Source: Ectothiorhodospiraceae bacterium (GTDB lineage: Bacteria > Pseudomonadota > Gammaproteobacteria > Thiohalomonadales > Thiohalomonadaceae). Taken from it: a DNA stretch of 29,497 nt. Every line of letters starts with the position of its first letter. Position 1 is the first letter of the stretch. The notes beneath the pieces are model-generated. The model was given only the letters and a program-made list of their open reading frames with translations, was not told the origin of the DNA and ran no database searches. A program made the translations under genes and the position numbers. The DNA is taken from assembly GCA_007125455.1 (NCBI GenBank), contig SLDE01000010.1, positions 1 to 29,497 on the forward strand, read 5' to 3'. Shown here one piece after another: positions 1-8,328 of the stretch.

Positions 1-38
1 CTTCAGGTGAAAAGGTTGGTAGCCGCTTAACCCGAACC

Positions 39-62
39 GTAGGAGCGGCGCCCACCGCGATT
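39..62 (+). repeat. REP-like palindromic repeat (GTAGGAGCGGC type)
   Basis: The stretch begins GTAGGAGCGGC and ends CCGCGATT, with the arms GCGG and CCGC facing each other. A second copy in the opposite orientation is at 21279-21300. The GTAGGAGCGGC...GCCGCGAT form is a common extragenic repeat in gammaproteobacteria. It sits in the non-coding leader before the Wadjet genes, where I see no other gene in bases 1-261. Confidence 0.55.
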
Positions 63-121
63 AACCACAGCCCGAGCCGCTCAACAGCCAGCCATAACCC
101 TGGCAGGCTTGCCTCGCCTAA

Positions 122-135
122 CAGGCTGTTGTTGT
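122..135 (+). repeat. 14-bp direct repeat shared with the window end
   Basis: CAGGCTGTTGTTGT occurs here and again at 29377-29390 just after the DUF481 stop codon. In both places it is followed at a short distance by TCGC(G)CTCA(T)GGCG, so this may be a shorter, diverged copy of the same extragenic element. Its function is unknown. Confidence 0.35.
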
Positions 136-261
136 TCGATGTCGGTCGCGCTCATGGCGCGCCACCTTTTAGCGGGATTCTACCCCAGTTTGGCCATTTC
201 GTGGTGGTATGACACCACCACGCTTTAACTTACCCCCCATAGCGCAGTAAACTTCGAGGCC

Positions 262-1809
262 ATGACCCGGCGGCACAGCCGCCCCATCCACCACAGCGGG
301 ACGACACCAACCTTGGACGACGACAACCGCGCCCTCAGCCAGAGCTATCTCACCGCCCGGCGCCAGCATCCGGCGTGGCTGCTGCTTGCATCCCCTCGGG
401 CGCCGCTGCTGCTGAGCTGTCTCAAACCGCTGTTCGAGGTGGGCCACGGCAGCATCGAGATGGAGGAGGCGCTGCAGCGCCTGACCGGGCTGCTTGCGCG
501 CTACGGCGGGGATGCGGATCTGGGCCTGGAGGGCGACGACTACGCCGCCTTGGCACGGCGTGAGCTGCGCGGCTGGATCAAACGCGGGCTGGTGGTGGAG
601 CGGGAGGGACGCCTGAGCGCCACCGACGCGCTGCAGCGGGTGATGCGCTTCGTCGAGGGCTTGGGCGAGCGAACCATGACCTCCACCGCCTCACGCCTGG
701 CAACGGTGCAGCGCGAGATCGAGAACCTGGAGAGCCGCCTCAACCCCGACCGGGAGAGCCGCGCCGCCCACCTGCGGCGCAAGATCGCCGCCCTGCAGGA
801 CGAGTTGGCGGAGGTGGAGGCGGGCCGCTTCGAGGTGCTCGATGGCAGCGCCGCCGAGGAGGGGATCCGCGAAGTGTATAATCTCGCCCAGAGTCTGCGC
901 GCCGACTTCCGCCGCGTGGAGGACTCCTACCGCGAGGCGGACCGTCGCCTGCGCCACGCCATCATCAGCGAGCGCCACCACCGCGGCGAGATCGTCGACA
1001 ACCTGCTCGACAGCCACGCCAGCCTGCTGGAGACGGCGGAGGGGAAGGTCTTTCAGGGCTTCTACGAGCAGCTGCATCGCAAAGTGGAGCTGGATAATAT
1101 GAAGCAGCGGCTGCGCAACATCCTGCGCAGCCCAGCAGCGACCGACGCCCTCACCCCACCGCAACAATCCGAGCTGCGCTGGCTCATCGCCCGGCTGGTG
1201 AGCGAATCGGGCAACGTGATCCGTGCCCGCGCCCGCAGCGAGCGGGACGTGAAGGGCTTTCTCAAGACTGGCCTGGCCGCCGAGCACCACCGGGTGGGCG
1301 AACTGCTCAATCAAATTCTGGAAAGCGCCCTGCACATCGACTGGACCCGTGCCGCCACCCGCCGTGCCGCCGCCCCGCTACCGCCAGTGGGAGTGGCCGC
1401 CGGTCCGCTGCCGCTGGTGGAGCGGCTGCGCTTCAAGGTGGTGGAGAGCGACGAGGAGGAGGCCCTCGACCTGCGTCAACAGGATGTGAACCTCGATGAG
1501 GTGGACGAGGAGTTCTGGCAGGCCTTCAACGACCTCGACCGCCAGGCACTGCTCCACGAGACCCACGAACTGCTGCTTGAGCGCGGCGAGGCCCTCACCG
1601 TCGGCCAATTGAGTGAGGCCCTGCCGCCGCGCCACGACCTGGAGACCCTGGCGCTGTGGCTCAGCCTGGCCCGCGAGGCGGAGCTGCCCATCGACGAGAG
1701 CCGCGAGCAGGTGACCCTGGAAGACAGCGACGGCCAGCGCCTGCGCTTCACCCTCCCCCGGGTGGCCCTCTCCGCCGCGGCCCTGGAAAACCTAGAATGG
1801 GAAGCCTGA
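262..1809 (+). CDS. jetA: Wadjet system protein JetA (DUF3375)
   Basis: JetA is the MukF/kleisin-like subunit of the type I Wadjet complex, an SMC-type machine that extrudes DNA and cleaves circular plasmids. The protein carries the family's N-terminal QHPAWLLLASPRAPLLLS segment, where each cell or phage element would be sensed through JetABC. A helical middle region follows (about residues 130-350), then an acidic C-terminal part rich in E and D (about 395-430) and a winged-helix-like end. The ATG at 262 has GAGG only two bases upstream and gives 515 residues. A TTG at 313 would give 498, nearer to the usual size and removing a poorly conserved lead, so the start is unsure. The stop is two bases before the jetB ATG. 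Family assignment is from the motif pattern and from its order with jetB and jetC. Confidence 0.9.
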   Translation: MTRRHSRPIHHSGTTPTLDDDNRALSQSYLTARRQHPAWLLLASPRAPLLLSCLKPLFEVGHGSIEMEEALQRLTGLLARYGGDADLGLEGDDYAALARRELRGWIKRGLVVEREGRLSATDALQRVMRFVEGLGERTMTSTASRLATVQREIENLESRLNPDRESRAAHLRRKIAALQDELAEVEAGRFEVLDGSAAEEGIREVYNLAQSLRADFRRVEDSYREADRRLRHAIISERHHRGEIVDNLLDSHASLLETAEGKVFQGFYEQLHRKVELDNMKQRLRNILRSPAATDALTPPQQSELRWLIARLVSESGNVIRARARSERDVKGFLKTGLAAEHHRVGELLNQILESALHIDWTRAATRRAAAPLPPVGVAAGPLPLVERLRFKVVESDEEEALDLRQQDVNLDEVDEEFWQAFNDLDRQALLHETHELLLERGEALTVGQLSEALPPRHDLETLALWLSLAREAELPIDESREQVTLEDSDGQRLRFTLPRVALSAAALENLEWEA

Positions 1810-1811
1810 TC

Positions 1812-2510
1812 ATGGAAAACCTCTTCGACAAACGTGCCGCTGAAAAGCGTAACGATCCGGACCATCCCGATGTGTCACCATCGGCCCCTGCCTCCCCAGA
1901 GAGCGACAGCGGCTACACCGCACGGGAACTCAAGGACACCGTGCAGGAGCTGTTGCGCAGCGGCCTGCTGGAGGCGGAGCGCAAACCCAACCTCTACCGC
2001 AGCGCGCTGACCCACCGGGACGCCATCACCGCCATCCTCGAACCGCTCGACCTGCGCCTGCGCATCGACGATGTACGCGGACTGGCCTTCCTCACCGTGG
2101 CCGAGGCACTGTTCGGCGACGAGCTCGAGCAGTGGTCCCATCCGCTGGTGCGCCGCCAGCGCCTCACTCTGGAGCAGTCGCTACTGGTAGCGATCCTGCG
2201 CCAACAGTACATCGCCCACGAGCAGGAGGCGGGGGCCGGCGCTGGCGATGCGGTGGTGGAACTGGAGGAGCTACTGCCGCAGCTGCAGGTCTACCTGGGC
2301 GATAGCGGCAGCGAGATGAAGGAGCAGAAGCGGCTGCGCAGCCTGCTTGAGGCGCTGCGCGGCCACGGCATCGTCTCCGAGGTGGACGAGCGCGAACAGA
2401 AGGTGAAGATCCGCCCCCTCATCACCCACCTGGCCAACCCGGAGAGCCTGCAGAGCCTGCTGCACCACTTCCGCACCCAGGCCACCGACGGGGAGAGCGA
2501 GAACGCATGA
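1812..2510 (+). CDS. jetB: Wadjet system protein JetB (DUF4194)
   Basis: JetB is the MukE-like winged-helix subunit that joins JetA and the JetC ATPase. I chose the ATG at 1812 (232 residues) because GGAAG precedes it by seven bases and the longer upstream reading frame is only the shadow of jetA. Residues 1-30 are charged and probably disordered. The core runs from the TARELKDTVQELLRSG segment to the end and includes LYRSALTHRDAITAILEPLDL and the EQKRLRSLLEALRGHGIV winged-helix segment. The stop codon overlaps the jetC start as ATGA, so the two are translationally coupled. The DUF4194 call rests on size, gene order and these segments. The order jetA-jetB-jetC makes it firm. Confidence 0.9.
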   Translation: MENLFDKRAAEKRNDPDHPDVSPSAPASPESDSGYTARELKDTVQELLRSGLLEAERKPNLYRSALTHRDAITAILEPLDLRLRIDDVRGLAFLTVAEALFGDELEQWSHPLVRRQRLTLEQSLLVAILRQQYIAHEQEAGAGAGDAVVELEELLPQLQVYLGDSGSEMKEQKRLRSLLEALRGHGIVSEVDEREQKVKIRPLITHLANPESLQSLLHHFRTQATDGESENA

Positions 2511-5500
2511 ACGACACCGCCGAGCTCTTTCCCGAGACCGCCACCGGCCCCGCCCTGCTGCGAGTGCTGGAGGTGTTCAACTGGGGCCCCTTCGGCGGCC
2601 TCCACCGCGCCGTGATCGACCCGCGCGGCAGCGCCATCATCGGCCCCACCGGCAGCGGCAAGACCACCCTGGTCGATGCGCTGATGACCCTGCTGGTGCC
2701 CCAGCCGCGCTACAACCTCGCCTCCACCGGCGGCCACGAGAGCGACCGCGACCTGCTCTCCTACGTCCGCGGCGTCACCGGCGCGGGCAACGAGAGCGGC
2801 GACAACGAACACATCGCCCGCCCCGGCAAGACCATCAGCGCCATCCACGCCCGCTTCGGCGAGGGCGAACAGGCACTCAGCATCGGTGCCCTGCTCTGGC
2901 TCGACGGCACCAGCAACGCCCCCTCCGACCTCAAACGGCTGTGGCTCTTCGCCCGGCGCGACGACCAGGACCTGGCCCAATGGCTCGGCCTGTTCGAGGA
3001 GGGCGGTGCCCGCGCACTCAAGCAGTACGCCAAAGAGGGCGAGGCGCTGCGCGCCCACGACAGCAAGAAGGCCTTCCTGGCGCAGCTACGCCGCCACTTC
3101 GAGGTGGGCGAAAACGCCTTCACTCTGCTCAACCGCGCCGCCGGACTCAAACAGCTCAACAGCATCGACGAGATCTTCCGCGAACTGGTGCTCGACGACC
3201 GCTCCGCCTTCACCCGCGCCGCCGAGGTGGCCGCCGAGTTCGACGACCTGGCCGCCATCCACGCCGAGCTGGAGACGGCACGCCGCCAACAGCAGTCCCT
3301 CGCCCCCATCGAGCCGCTGGCCCGTGACCACCACCAGTGCCAGGAGGAGCTGGCGCGGCTGCAGCGGCTACAACAGATCCTACCCATCCACTACGCCCTG
3401 CACGGCCAGCGGCTCTGGGGCGAGGAGCTAGGCGACCTGGAGCAGGCCATCGCCGGCCACGACGCCCGCATCGCGGAGCTGACGCAGCAGCAGCAGCAAC
3501 GCCGCCGTGAGGCCGACACCCTCAAGACGCTCTACCTGCAGGCCGGCGGCACCAGCATCGAACAGCTCAAGGAGCTGATCGACAAGCAGCGCCAACAGCT
3601 TGAACAGCGCAGACTTGCCGCCGGACAGTACACCACGCTCTGCGCCAACCTCTCGCTGGACGACAGCCTCAGCGCCGAGGCGTTGCAGGCCAACCAGCGG
3701 CAAGTGACGGAACGGCAAGAGGCACTGGGGCAGGCACAGCAGGCGCTCGAAGAGCAACAACTGCAATCCGGCGCGGCACTGGTGGAACAGCGCCGACGCC
3801 GCAGCGAGGTGGAGGACGAGTTGGGCAAGATCCGCGCCCGCCCCGGCTCCAACCTCCCCGGCCACTACCAGGACTTTCGCGCCGAGCTGGCCCGGGCGCT
3901 CGACCTGGACGAAGAACAACTGCCCTTCCTCGCCGAGCTGATGGAAGTGAAGGCCGAGGAGAGTCGCTGGCGCGGCGCCATCGAACGTGCCCTGGGCGGC
4001 CACCGCCTACGCATCCTGGTGCCAAGCGAGGCGATGCGGGCGGCGCTGGACTGGGTCAACCACCGCGACAACCGCCTGCACGTACGCCTACTGGAGGCGC
4101 AGGCACCGGCACAGGCAGCCCACTTCCACGACGACGGCTTCTGCCGCAGGCTCAACTTCAAGCCCCATCCCCACCGCGAGGCGCTCAAGGGGCTGCTGGC
4201 CGGGCTCGACCGCCACTGTGTCGAGACCCCCGCCGCCCTGCGTGATACCCCCCACGGCATGACCGCCGAGGGGCTGATGTCGGGCAAGAAGGGGATGTTC
4301 GAAAAGCAGGATCAGCGTCCGCTGAACGAAGGCTGGATGACCGGCTTCGACAACCGCGACCGCCTCGCCGAGCTGGAGCGGGAGCTGGCGCAACTCAAGG
4401 AGGAGCTGGAGCGCGCCGAAGCCGACCACCGCCAGACCCGGGACGAACTCAAGCGGGTAGCGGAGCAGCAGACACTGCTCGAGCGCCTCACCGAGCTGGA
4501 TTACCCAACCATCGATCTGCCCGGCGCCGAGGCCGAGCTGGCCAGCCTGCAACAGCGACTGGAACAACTCACCGCCCCCGACTCCGACGCCGCCCGCGCC
4601 CGGCAGCAGTACGAGGAAGCCGAAGAGGTGCTAGAGGCGCTGCACGAGCGGATCCGCGAGCAGGAGCACGAACGCAGCCGCCTGCTGGAGCGGCGCGACA
4701 GCGCCGCCGGGCAGCGCGACAACGCCTCCGCCCGCATCGGCGAGGGCTTGGATGATGCCGACCGGCAGCTCGCCGCCGAGGCGCTGCCCACTCCCGAGGC
4801 GGCCCAACTGCGCCAGCTCGATAACCTCGAGCGACAGGAGGGGCAACGCCTGGGCAGCGGCATCGAGGCCGCCGGTAACCGCCTCAAACGACTGGAGCAA
4901 AAGCTGGTACGGCAGATGGAGACGGCGCAACGGACCGACACCGGCGCTCTGGCCGAGAGCGGCAGCGAGCTACAGGACATACCCGACTACCTGGAGCGGC
5001 TGCGCGTGCTCAACGAAGAGGCGCTGCCGGAGAAGCAGGCGCGTTTTCTCGACTATCTCAACCAGTCCTCCGATCAGGGGGTCACCCAACTGCTCAGCGG
5101 CATCGACAACGAGGTGCACATCATCGAGGAACGTATCGAAGACCTCAACGCCACCCTGCGGCGGGTCGACTTCCAGCCCGGTCGCTACCTGCAGCTGCAA
5201 CCGCGCCGAGTGGTCCACGAGAGCCTGCGCACCCTGCAAAGCGCCCAGCGTCGACTCGCCTCCGCCGCCCTGGCCGACGACGGCGGCGAGAGCCACTACC
5301 GAGCCCTGGCCGAGCTGGTGGCCCTGCTGCGCGACGCCGCCGAGAACAAACGCACCCTCGGTGCCCGCGCCCTGCTCGACCCGCGCTACCGGCTGCAATT
5401 CGCCGTCTCGGTGATCGAGCGCGACGGCGGACGCATCATCGAGACCCGCACCGGCTCCCAGGGCGGCAGCGGCGGCGAGAAGGAGATCATCGCCAGCTAC

Positions 5501-5806
5501 ATCCTCACCGCCTCGCTCAGCTATGCCCTCTGCCCCGAGGGCAGCAGCCGCCCCCTGTTCGGCACCATTGTGCTGGATGAGGCCTTCTCCAAAAGCTCCC
5601 AGGCGGTGGCCGGACGCATCGTCTCTGCCCTGCGCGAGTTCGGCCTCCACCCGCTGTTCGTCACCCCCAACAAGGAAATGCGCCTGCTGCGCGCCCACAC
5701 CCGCTCGGCGATCCTGGTCCACCGCAAGGGGCTACAGGCCACCCTCACCGACATCAGCTGGGAAGAGCTGGAGGCGCATGCAAAAAAGAAGTTGCTCGAT
5801 AAGTAG
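2507..5806 (+). CDS. jetC: Wadjet SMC-like ATPase JetC
   Basis: JetC is the MukB-like motor of Wadjet. It dimerises through ATP-bound heads and loops DNA before JetD cuts. At 1099 residues it has the family's size. Walker A is GPTGSGKTT at about 46-54 (Lys52). Long Glu/Gln/Arg-rich coiled coils fill about 225-460 and 615-900, with a hinge region between (about 470-600). The ABC signature GGSGGEKE is at about 986-993 and Walker B with the catalytic Asp-Glu (LDEAFSKS) at about 1022-1029. All ATPase motifs are intact, so the motor looks functional. The gene overlaps jetB by four bases. A 97-base gap follows before the abrB-like gene, where in a simple Wadjet operon jetD would be expected. Confidence 0.95.
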   Translation: MNDTAELFPETATGPALLRVLEVFNWGPFGGLHRAVIDPRGSAIIGPTGSGKTTLVDALMTLLVPQPRYNLASTGGHESDRDLLSYVRGVTGAGNESGDNEHIARPGKTISAIHARFGEGEQALSIGALLWLDGTSNAPSDLKRLWLFARRDDQDLAQWLGLFEEGGARALKQYAKEGEALRAHDSKKAFLAQLRRHFEVGENAFTLLNRAAGLKQLNSIDEIFRELVLDDRSAFTRAAEVAAEFDDLAAIHAELETARRQQQSLAPIEPLARDHHQCQEELARLQRLQQILPIHYALHGQRLWGEELGDLEQAIAGHDARIAELTQQQQQRRREADTLKTLYLQAGGTSIEQLKELIDKQRQQLEQRRLAAGQYTTLCANLSLDDSLSAEALQANQRQVTERQEALGQAQQALEEQQLQSGAALVEQRRRRSEVEDELGKIRARPGSNLPGHYQDFRAELARALDLDEEQLPFLAELMEVKAEESRWRGAIERALGGHRLRILVPSEAMRAALDWVNHRDNRLHVRLLEAQAPAQAAHFHDDGFCRRLNFKPHPHREALKGLLAGLDRHCVETPAALRDTPHGMTAEGLMSGKKGMFEKQDQRPLNEGWMTGFDNRDRLAELERELAQLKEELERAEADHRQTRDELKRVAEQQTLLERLTELDYPTIDLPGAEAELASLQQRLEQLTAPDSDAARARQQYEEAEEVLEALHERIREQEHERSRLLERRDSAAGQRDNASARIGEGLDDADRQLAAEALPTPEAAQLRQLDNLERQEGQRLGSGIEAAGNRLKRLEQKLVRQMETAQRTDTGALAESGSELQDIPDYLERLRVLNEEALPEKQARFLDYLNQSSDQGVTQLLSGIDNEVHIIEERIEDLNATLRRVDFQPGRYLQLQPRRVVHESLRTLQSAQRRLASAALADDGGESHYRALAELVALLRDAAENKRTLGARALLDPRYRLQFAVSVIERDGGRIIETRTGSQGGSGGEKEIIASYILTASLSYALCPEGSSRPLFGTIVLDEAFSKSSQAVAGRIVSALREFGLHPLFVTPNKEMRLLRAHTRSAILVHRKGLQATLTDISWEELEAHAKKKLLDK

Positions 5807-5903
5807 TTCCCAACCCCGGCAATCCAGACCACGTCGGACAAGAAGTGGAGAACAACCCCGCCTTGTGCCACACTTATGCTATCCGTGACACAGGCCGAGA
5901 ACC

Positions 5904-6161
5904 ATGGCAACTGAAAACAATGAGATCCAGATTGGTGCCCAGGGAAGAGTGGTCATCCCCGCAGCGCTACGCAAATCGCTGCAACTGAAGCCCGGGGATC
6001 GGCTGGTCGCCCGGCAGGTGGGCGACTCCCTCGTACTCGAACGTCGCGAAGCGGTCATCAAGCGGCTGCAGGGACTGTTCGCACACATTCCGGCAGAGGT
6101 GAGCTTGTCCGATGAGCTTATCCACGAACGTCGCGACGAGGCCGAACAGGAGAAGATGTGA
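5904..6161 (+). CDS. AbrB/SpoVT-type antitoxin of a VapBC-like pair
   Basis: This 85-residue protein has the swapped-hairpin AbrB fold near its N-terminus: IQIGAQGRVVIPAALRKSL (about 8-26), then LKPGDRLVARQVGDSLVLE. The C-terminal tail (about 50-85) is charged and helical, as expected for the part that wraps the toxin. It should bind DNA at its own promoter and neutralise the PIN toxin encoded next. Its ATG...TGA end overlaps the toxin's GTG start by four bases (ATGTGA). The pair lies between jetC and jetD, which is not a standard part of Wadjet. The 97-base gap upstream may hold its own promoter, but I see no clear -35/-10 pair. Confidence 0.9.
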   Translation: MATENNEIQIGAQGRVVIPAALRKSLQLKPGDRLVARQVGDSLVLERREAVIKRLQGLFAHIPAEVSLSDELIHERRDEAEQEKM

Positions 6162-6538
6162 GTACAGTAGTCGACGCCTCGGCCCTGCTCGCCTTTCTGC
6201 ACAAAGAGCCCGGTGCCGAAAAGGTAGAGGCCGCCCTTGACGGTGCACGGATCTCCGCGGTCAACTGGGCCGAGGTGATGCAGAAGGCATTGCGGCAAAA
6301 TGTCGACACTACCGGCATGCAAGCGGCCTTTATCGAACTGGGCGTGCATTTCGAACCGTTCACCCCAACCCAGGCCGAAACCGCAGCCCAACTTTGGAAA
6401 GCGGGGAAAGCCCTCGGCCTGTCGCTCGCCGATCGCGCCTGCATCGCCTTGGCTTCAGAGCTCAACCTGCCAATCCTGACCGGCGATCGCGCCTGGACCC
6501 GACTTGAAATAGATGTGGAAATCGTGCTTTTCCGTTGA
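6158..6538 (+). CDS. vapC: PIN-domain ribonuclease toxin (VapC family)
   Basis: This is a 126-residue PIN-domain protein, the likely toxin partner of the AbrB-type antitoxin. VapC toxins are magnesium-dependent ribonucleases that cut tRNA or rRNA. The four acidic residues of the active site are in place: Asp6 (VVDASALLAF), Glu39 (NWAEV), Asp92 (LADRACIALA) and Asp110 (ILTGDRAW). It therefore looks catalytically intact. The start is GTG at 6158 inside the antitoxin stop, so expression is coupled to the antitoxin. The RNA target cannot be told from the sequence. Twelve bases separate it from the higA-like gene. Confidence 0.92.
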   Translation: MSTVVDASALLAFLHKEPGAEKVEAALDGARISAVNWAEVMQKALRQNVDTTGMQAAFIELGVHFEPFTPTQAETAAQLWKAGKALGLSLADRACIALASELNLPILTGDRAWTRLEIDVEIVLFR

Positions 6539-6550
6539 GGAGGACGCAAA

Positions 6551-6850
6551 ATGATGGAAAACGGCATGCACCCGGTTCATCCCGGCGAGATCCTGCGTGA
6601 GGATTTCATACGCCCATTTGATCTCAGCACCAACGCCCTGGCCAAAGCGCGGCATGTCCCCGCCGGACATATCAACGATATCGTGCTGGAGCGCCAGGGC
6701 ATCCCCCCCGACACAGCGCTGCGCCTGGCCCGCTACTTCGGCGGCGATGCCCGCTCCAAGCTCAACCTGCAGGCGGAATATGACCAGAAAGTCGCCACCG
6801 CAGAGAGGGGTGAGAACATCGTCCGCAAGATAGACCCCAGAACGGCCTAG
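6551..6850 (+). CDS. higA: HigA-type XRE antitoxin / regulator
   Basis: This 99-residue protein matches the HigA antitoxin pattern. The lead HPGEILREDFIRP is followed by a helix-turn-helix at about residues 25-60 (LSTNALAKARHVPAGHINDI then ERQGIPPDTALRLARYFG). The closing LNLQAEYD motif follows. HigA normally follows a RelE-like HigB toxin, but none is present and the gene before it encodes a PIN toxin. GAGGAGG at 6537-6543 supports the ATG at 6551. The stop TAG overlaps the jetD GTG start by one base (TAGTG), so it is tightly coupled to jetD. It may act as a repressor of the abrB-vapC-higA-jetD unit or be the remnant of a higBA pair. That role is inferred. Confidence 0.88.
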   Translation: MMENGMHPVHPGEILREDFIRPFDLSTNALAKARHVPAGHINDIVLERQGIPPDTALRLARYFGGDARSKLNLQAEYDQKVATAERGENIVRKIDPRTA

Positions 6851-8007
6851 TGCGCTCCCCCACCGACCTGGCAGAGAAACTGGCCCGACAGTGGCAACAG
6901 GCCGACCTTCGCGAGCGGCGGTTGCTCGACGGCGAGGGGTGGCCATTGGCGCTGCCCATCGGTAAACCGACGGGCAGGCAGATGGCCGAGTCGCTCCCCG
7001 AGGTGCGCCGCCATGTGGCCCGCTGGCGCGAGGTGAAGGTCGGCGAGGTGGTGTGGGAGGCGATACGCTTTCGCGCCACCGCCGAGGCAGTGGCGCTGCC
7101 GCTGACCTGGCGCTTGCACAGCCCAAGCGAGTGGATCGCTGCCACGGGTGATACCACCATCAAGCAGGAGTACCAGCGCCTGGAGCGATTGGTGGCCGGT
7201 AGCGACGAATGCTTCCACCGCCTGCTGCTGCGTCGGCGCCACCTGCATGCCGATAAACCCGAAGGCGAGGTGCTGCGCGCCACGACGCTGGCGCTGCAAC
7301 TGAGTCCCGGCTGCGCTGGCGGGCTGCCGCTGCGCACCCTCCCCTTGGCAGGGATCGATAGCAAGTTCTTCGAACGACACCGTAGCCTGCTCACCGCCCT
7401 GCTCGACACCCGCTTCGATGATGCCGCCAGCGAGCTGGGGCTGGAGGGCTTTCTCGGTGCCCTCGATGAGCGGGATCATTGGTTGCTGCTGGCCGATCTC
7501 GACGGCAGCCTGCTGCCCTTCCGCCAGTTGCGGCTACGGGACAAGGAGCTGGCGGAGACCCCGCTACCCGCTGCCAACATCCTCGTAGTGGAGAACGAGC
7601 AGAGCCTCCATCAACTGCCACAAACACCGCAGACCATTGCCATCCTCGGCGCTGGCCTCAACCTTGCCTGGCTCGCCGCCCCCTGGCTGGGTGCGCACCG
7701 CCTCGCCTACTGGGGCGACATCGACAGCTGGGGCCTGAGCATGCTCGCCCGGGCCCGCCACCACCAGCCCCACCTCACCGCGCTGCTGATGGGCGAGGAT
7801 CTATTCGAGTGCTACAAGGCATCCACCGTGACCGAGCCCCACCCCGCCGATGCCACACCGCCGCATCAGTTGAACGAGGACGAACGCCGCCTCTACCGCC
7901 GTCTGCTTACCGAGGCACGGGGACGGCTGGAGCAGGAGTTCATCCCGCTCGAGCGGGTGGCCGAGGCCGTCACTGCCTGGGCTACCGGCGCAGAGCATGC
8001 TCCATAG
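6850..8007 (+). CDS. jetD: Wadjet nuclease JetD (DUF3322/DUF2220)
   Basis: JetD is the topoisomerase VI-like nuclease that cleaves DNA trapped by JetABC. The N-terminal half (about 1-190, DUF3322) includes KQEYQRLERLVAG and the following helical stretch. The C-terminal DUF2220 half has a Toprim core: ILVVENEQSL (about 240-250) supplies the metal-binding Glu and AYWGDIDSWGLSML (about 285-300) the Asp-x-Asp pair. The active site thus looks complete at 385 residues. Translation starts at a GTG overlapping the higA stop. No jetD-specific ribosome site is evident apart from that coupling. Its separation from jetC by three toxin-antitoxin-like genes is the unusual point. Confidence 0.93.
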   Translation: MRSPTDLAEKLARQWQQADLRERRLLDGEGWPLALPIGKPTGRQMAESLPEVRRHVARWREVKVGEVVWEAIRFRATAEAVALPLTWRLHSPSEWIAATGDTTIKQEYQRLERLVAGSDECFHRLLLRRRHLHADKPEGEVLRATTLALQLSPGCAGGLPLRTLPLAGIDSKFFERHRSLLTALLDTRFDDAASELGLEGFLGALDERDHWLLLADLDGSLLPFRQLRLRDKELAETPLPAANILVVENEQSLHQLPQTPQTIAILGAGLNLAWLAAPWLGAHRLAYWGDIDSWGLSMLARARHHQPHLTALLMGEDLFECYKASTVTEPHPADATPPHQLNEDERRLYRRLLTEARGRLEQEFIPLERVAEAVTAWATGAEHAP

Positions 8008-8145
8008 CCGTTTTTGGCCCGTGCCTGTGCATCAGAATTTACCTGTGATCCAGAGATCGTGGAACGCCGTGACGAATAACACATCGAGCGGCTACATCCA
8101 TCCAGCGGATATGGCAATACCCGATGGGCATGTCGGACAACGCGC

Positions 8146-8161
8146 TGTCGGCAAACAGACA
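8146..8161 (+). promoter_or_regulatory. NifA upstream activator site (TGT-N10-ACA)
   Basis: The sequence TGTCGGCAAACAGACA fits the NifA activator consensus TGT-N10-ACA exactly. It lies about 114-129 bases before the sigma-54 element at 8275, the distance usual for NifA sites. The 8008-8328 gap between jetD and the FeSII gene holds this site, the promoter below and an AT-rich stretch at about 8200-8260 that could take a bend. I see no gene in it. Confidence 0.75.
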
Positions 8162-8274
8162 AAGAGGCCAGCCAGGCCGCGCAAGGCGCACGGCGCATAA
8201 ACCCCTACCTATACAATTCAACAAGATACACTCAGAAAAAACCAATCGCTGCCAGCGAATTCACCACGTCATAC

Positions 8275-8290
8275 TGGCATACCCCTTGCT
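8275..8290 (+). promoter_or_regulatory. Sigma-54 (RpoN) -24/-12 promoter of the FeSII gene
   Basis: TGGCATACCCCTTGCT matches the sigma-54 consensus, with GG and GC exactly ten bases apart. The FeSII ATG is at 8329, 39 bases after the -12 GC, and its ribosome site AAGGAG is at 8317-8322. With the NifA site upstream this makes a classic nitrogen-fixation promoter. Confidence 0.85.
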
Positions 8291-8328
8291 AAACAGAAAC
8301 CAAGACAACCAACCCCAAGGAGTCAAGC

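Noticed and set aside
262..315. Certain JetA start at 262
   Set aside because: The ATG has GAGG only two bases before it and the TTG at 313 fits the family length better. Kept at 262 but marked as unsure.
2291..3058. Long minus-strand frames across jetB and jetC
   Set aside because: They are shadows of the coupled jetBC genes and have no recognisable motif or ribosome site.
6158..6850. vapC-higA as a standard HigBA pair
   Set aside because: The upstream protein is a PIN nuclease with its four acidic residues, not a RelE-like HigB. It overlaps an AbrB antitoxin instead.
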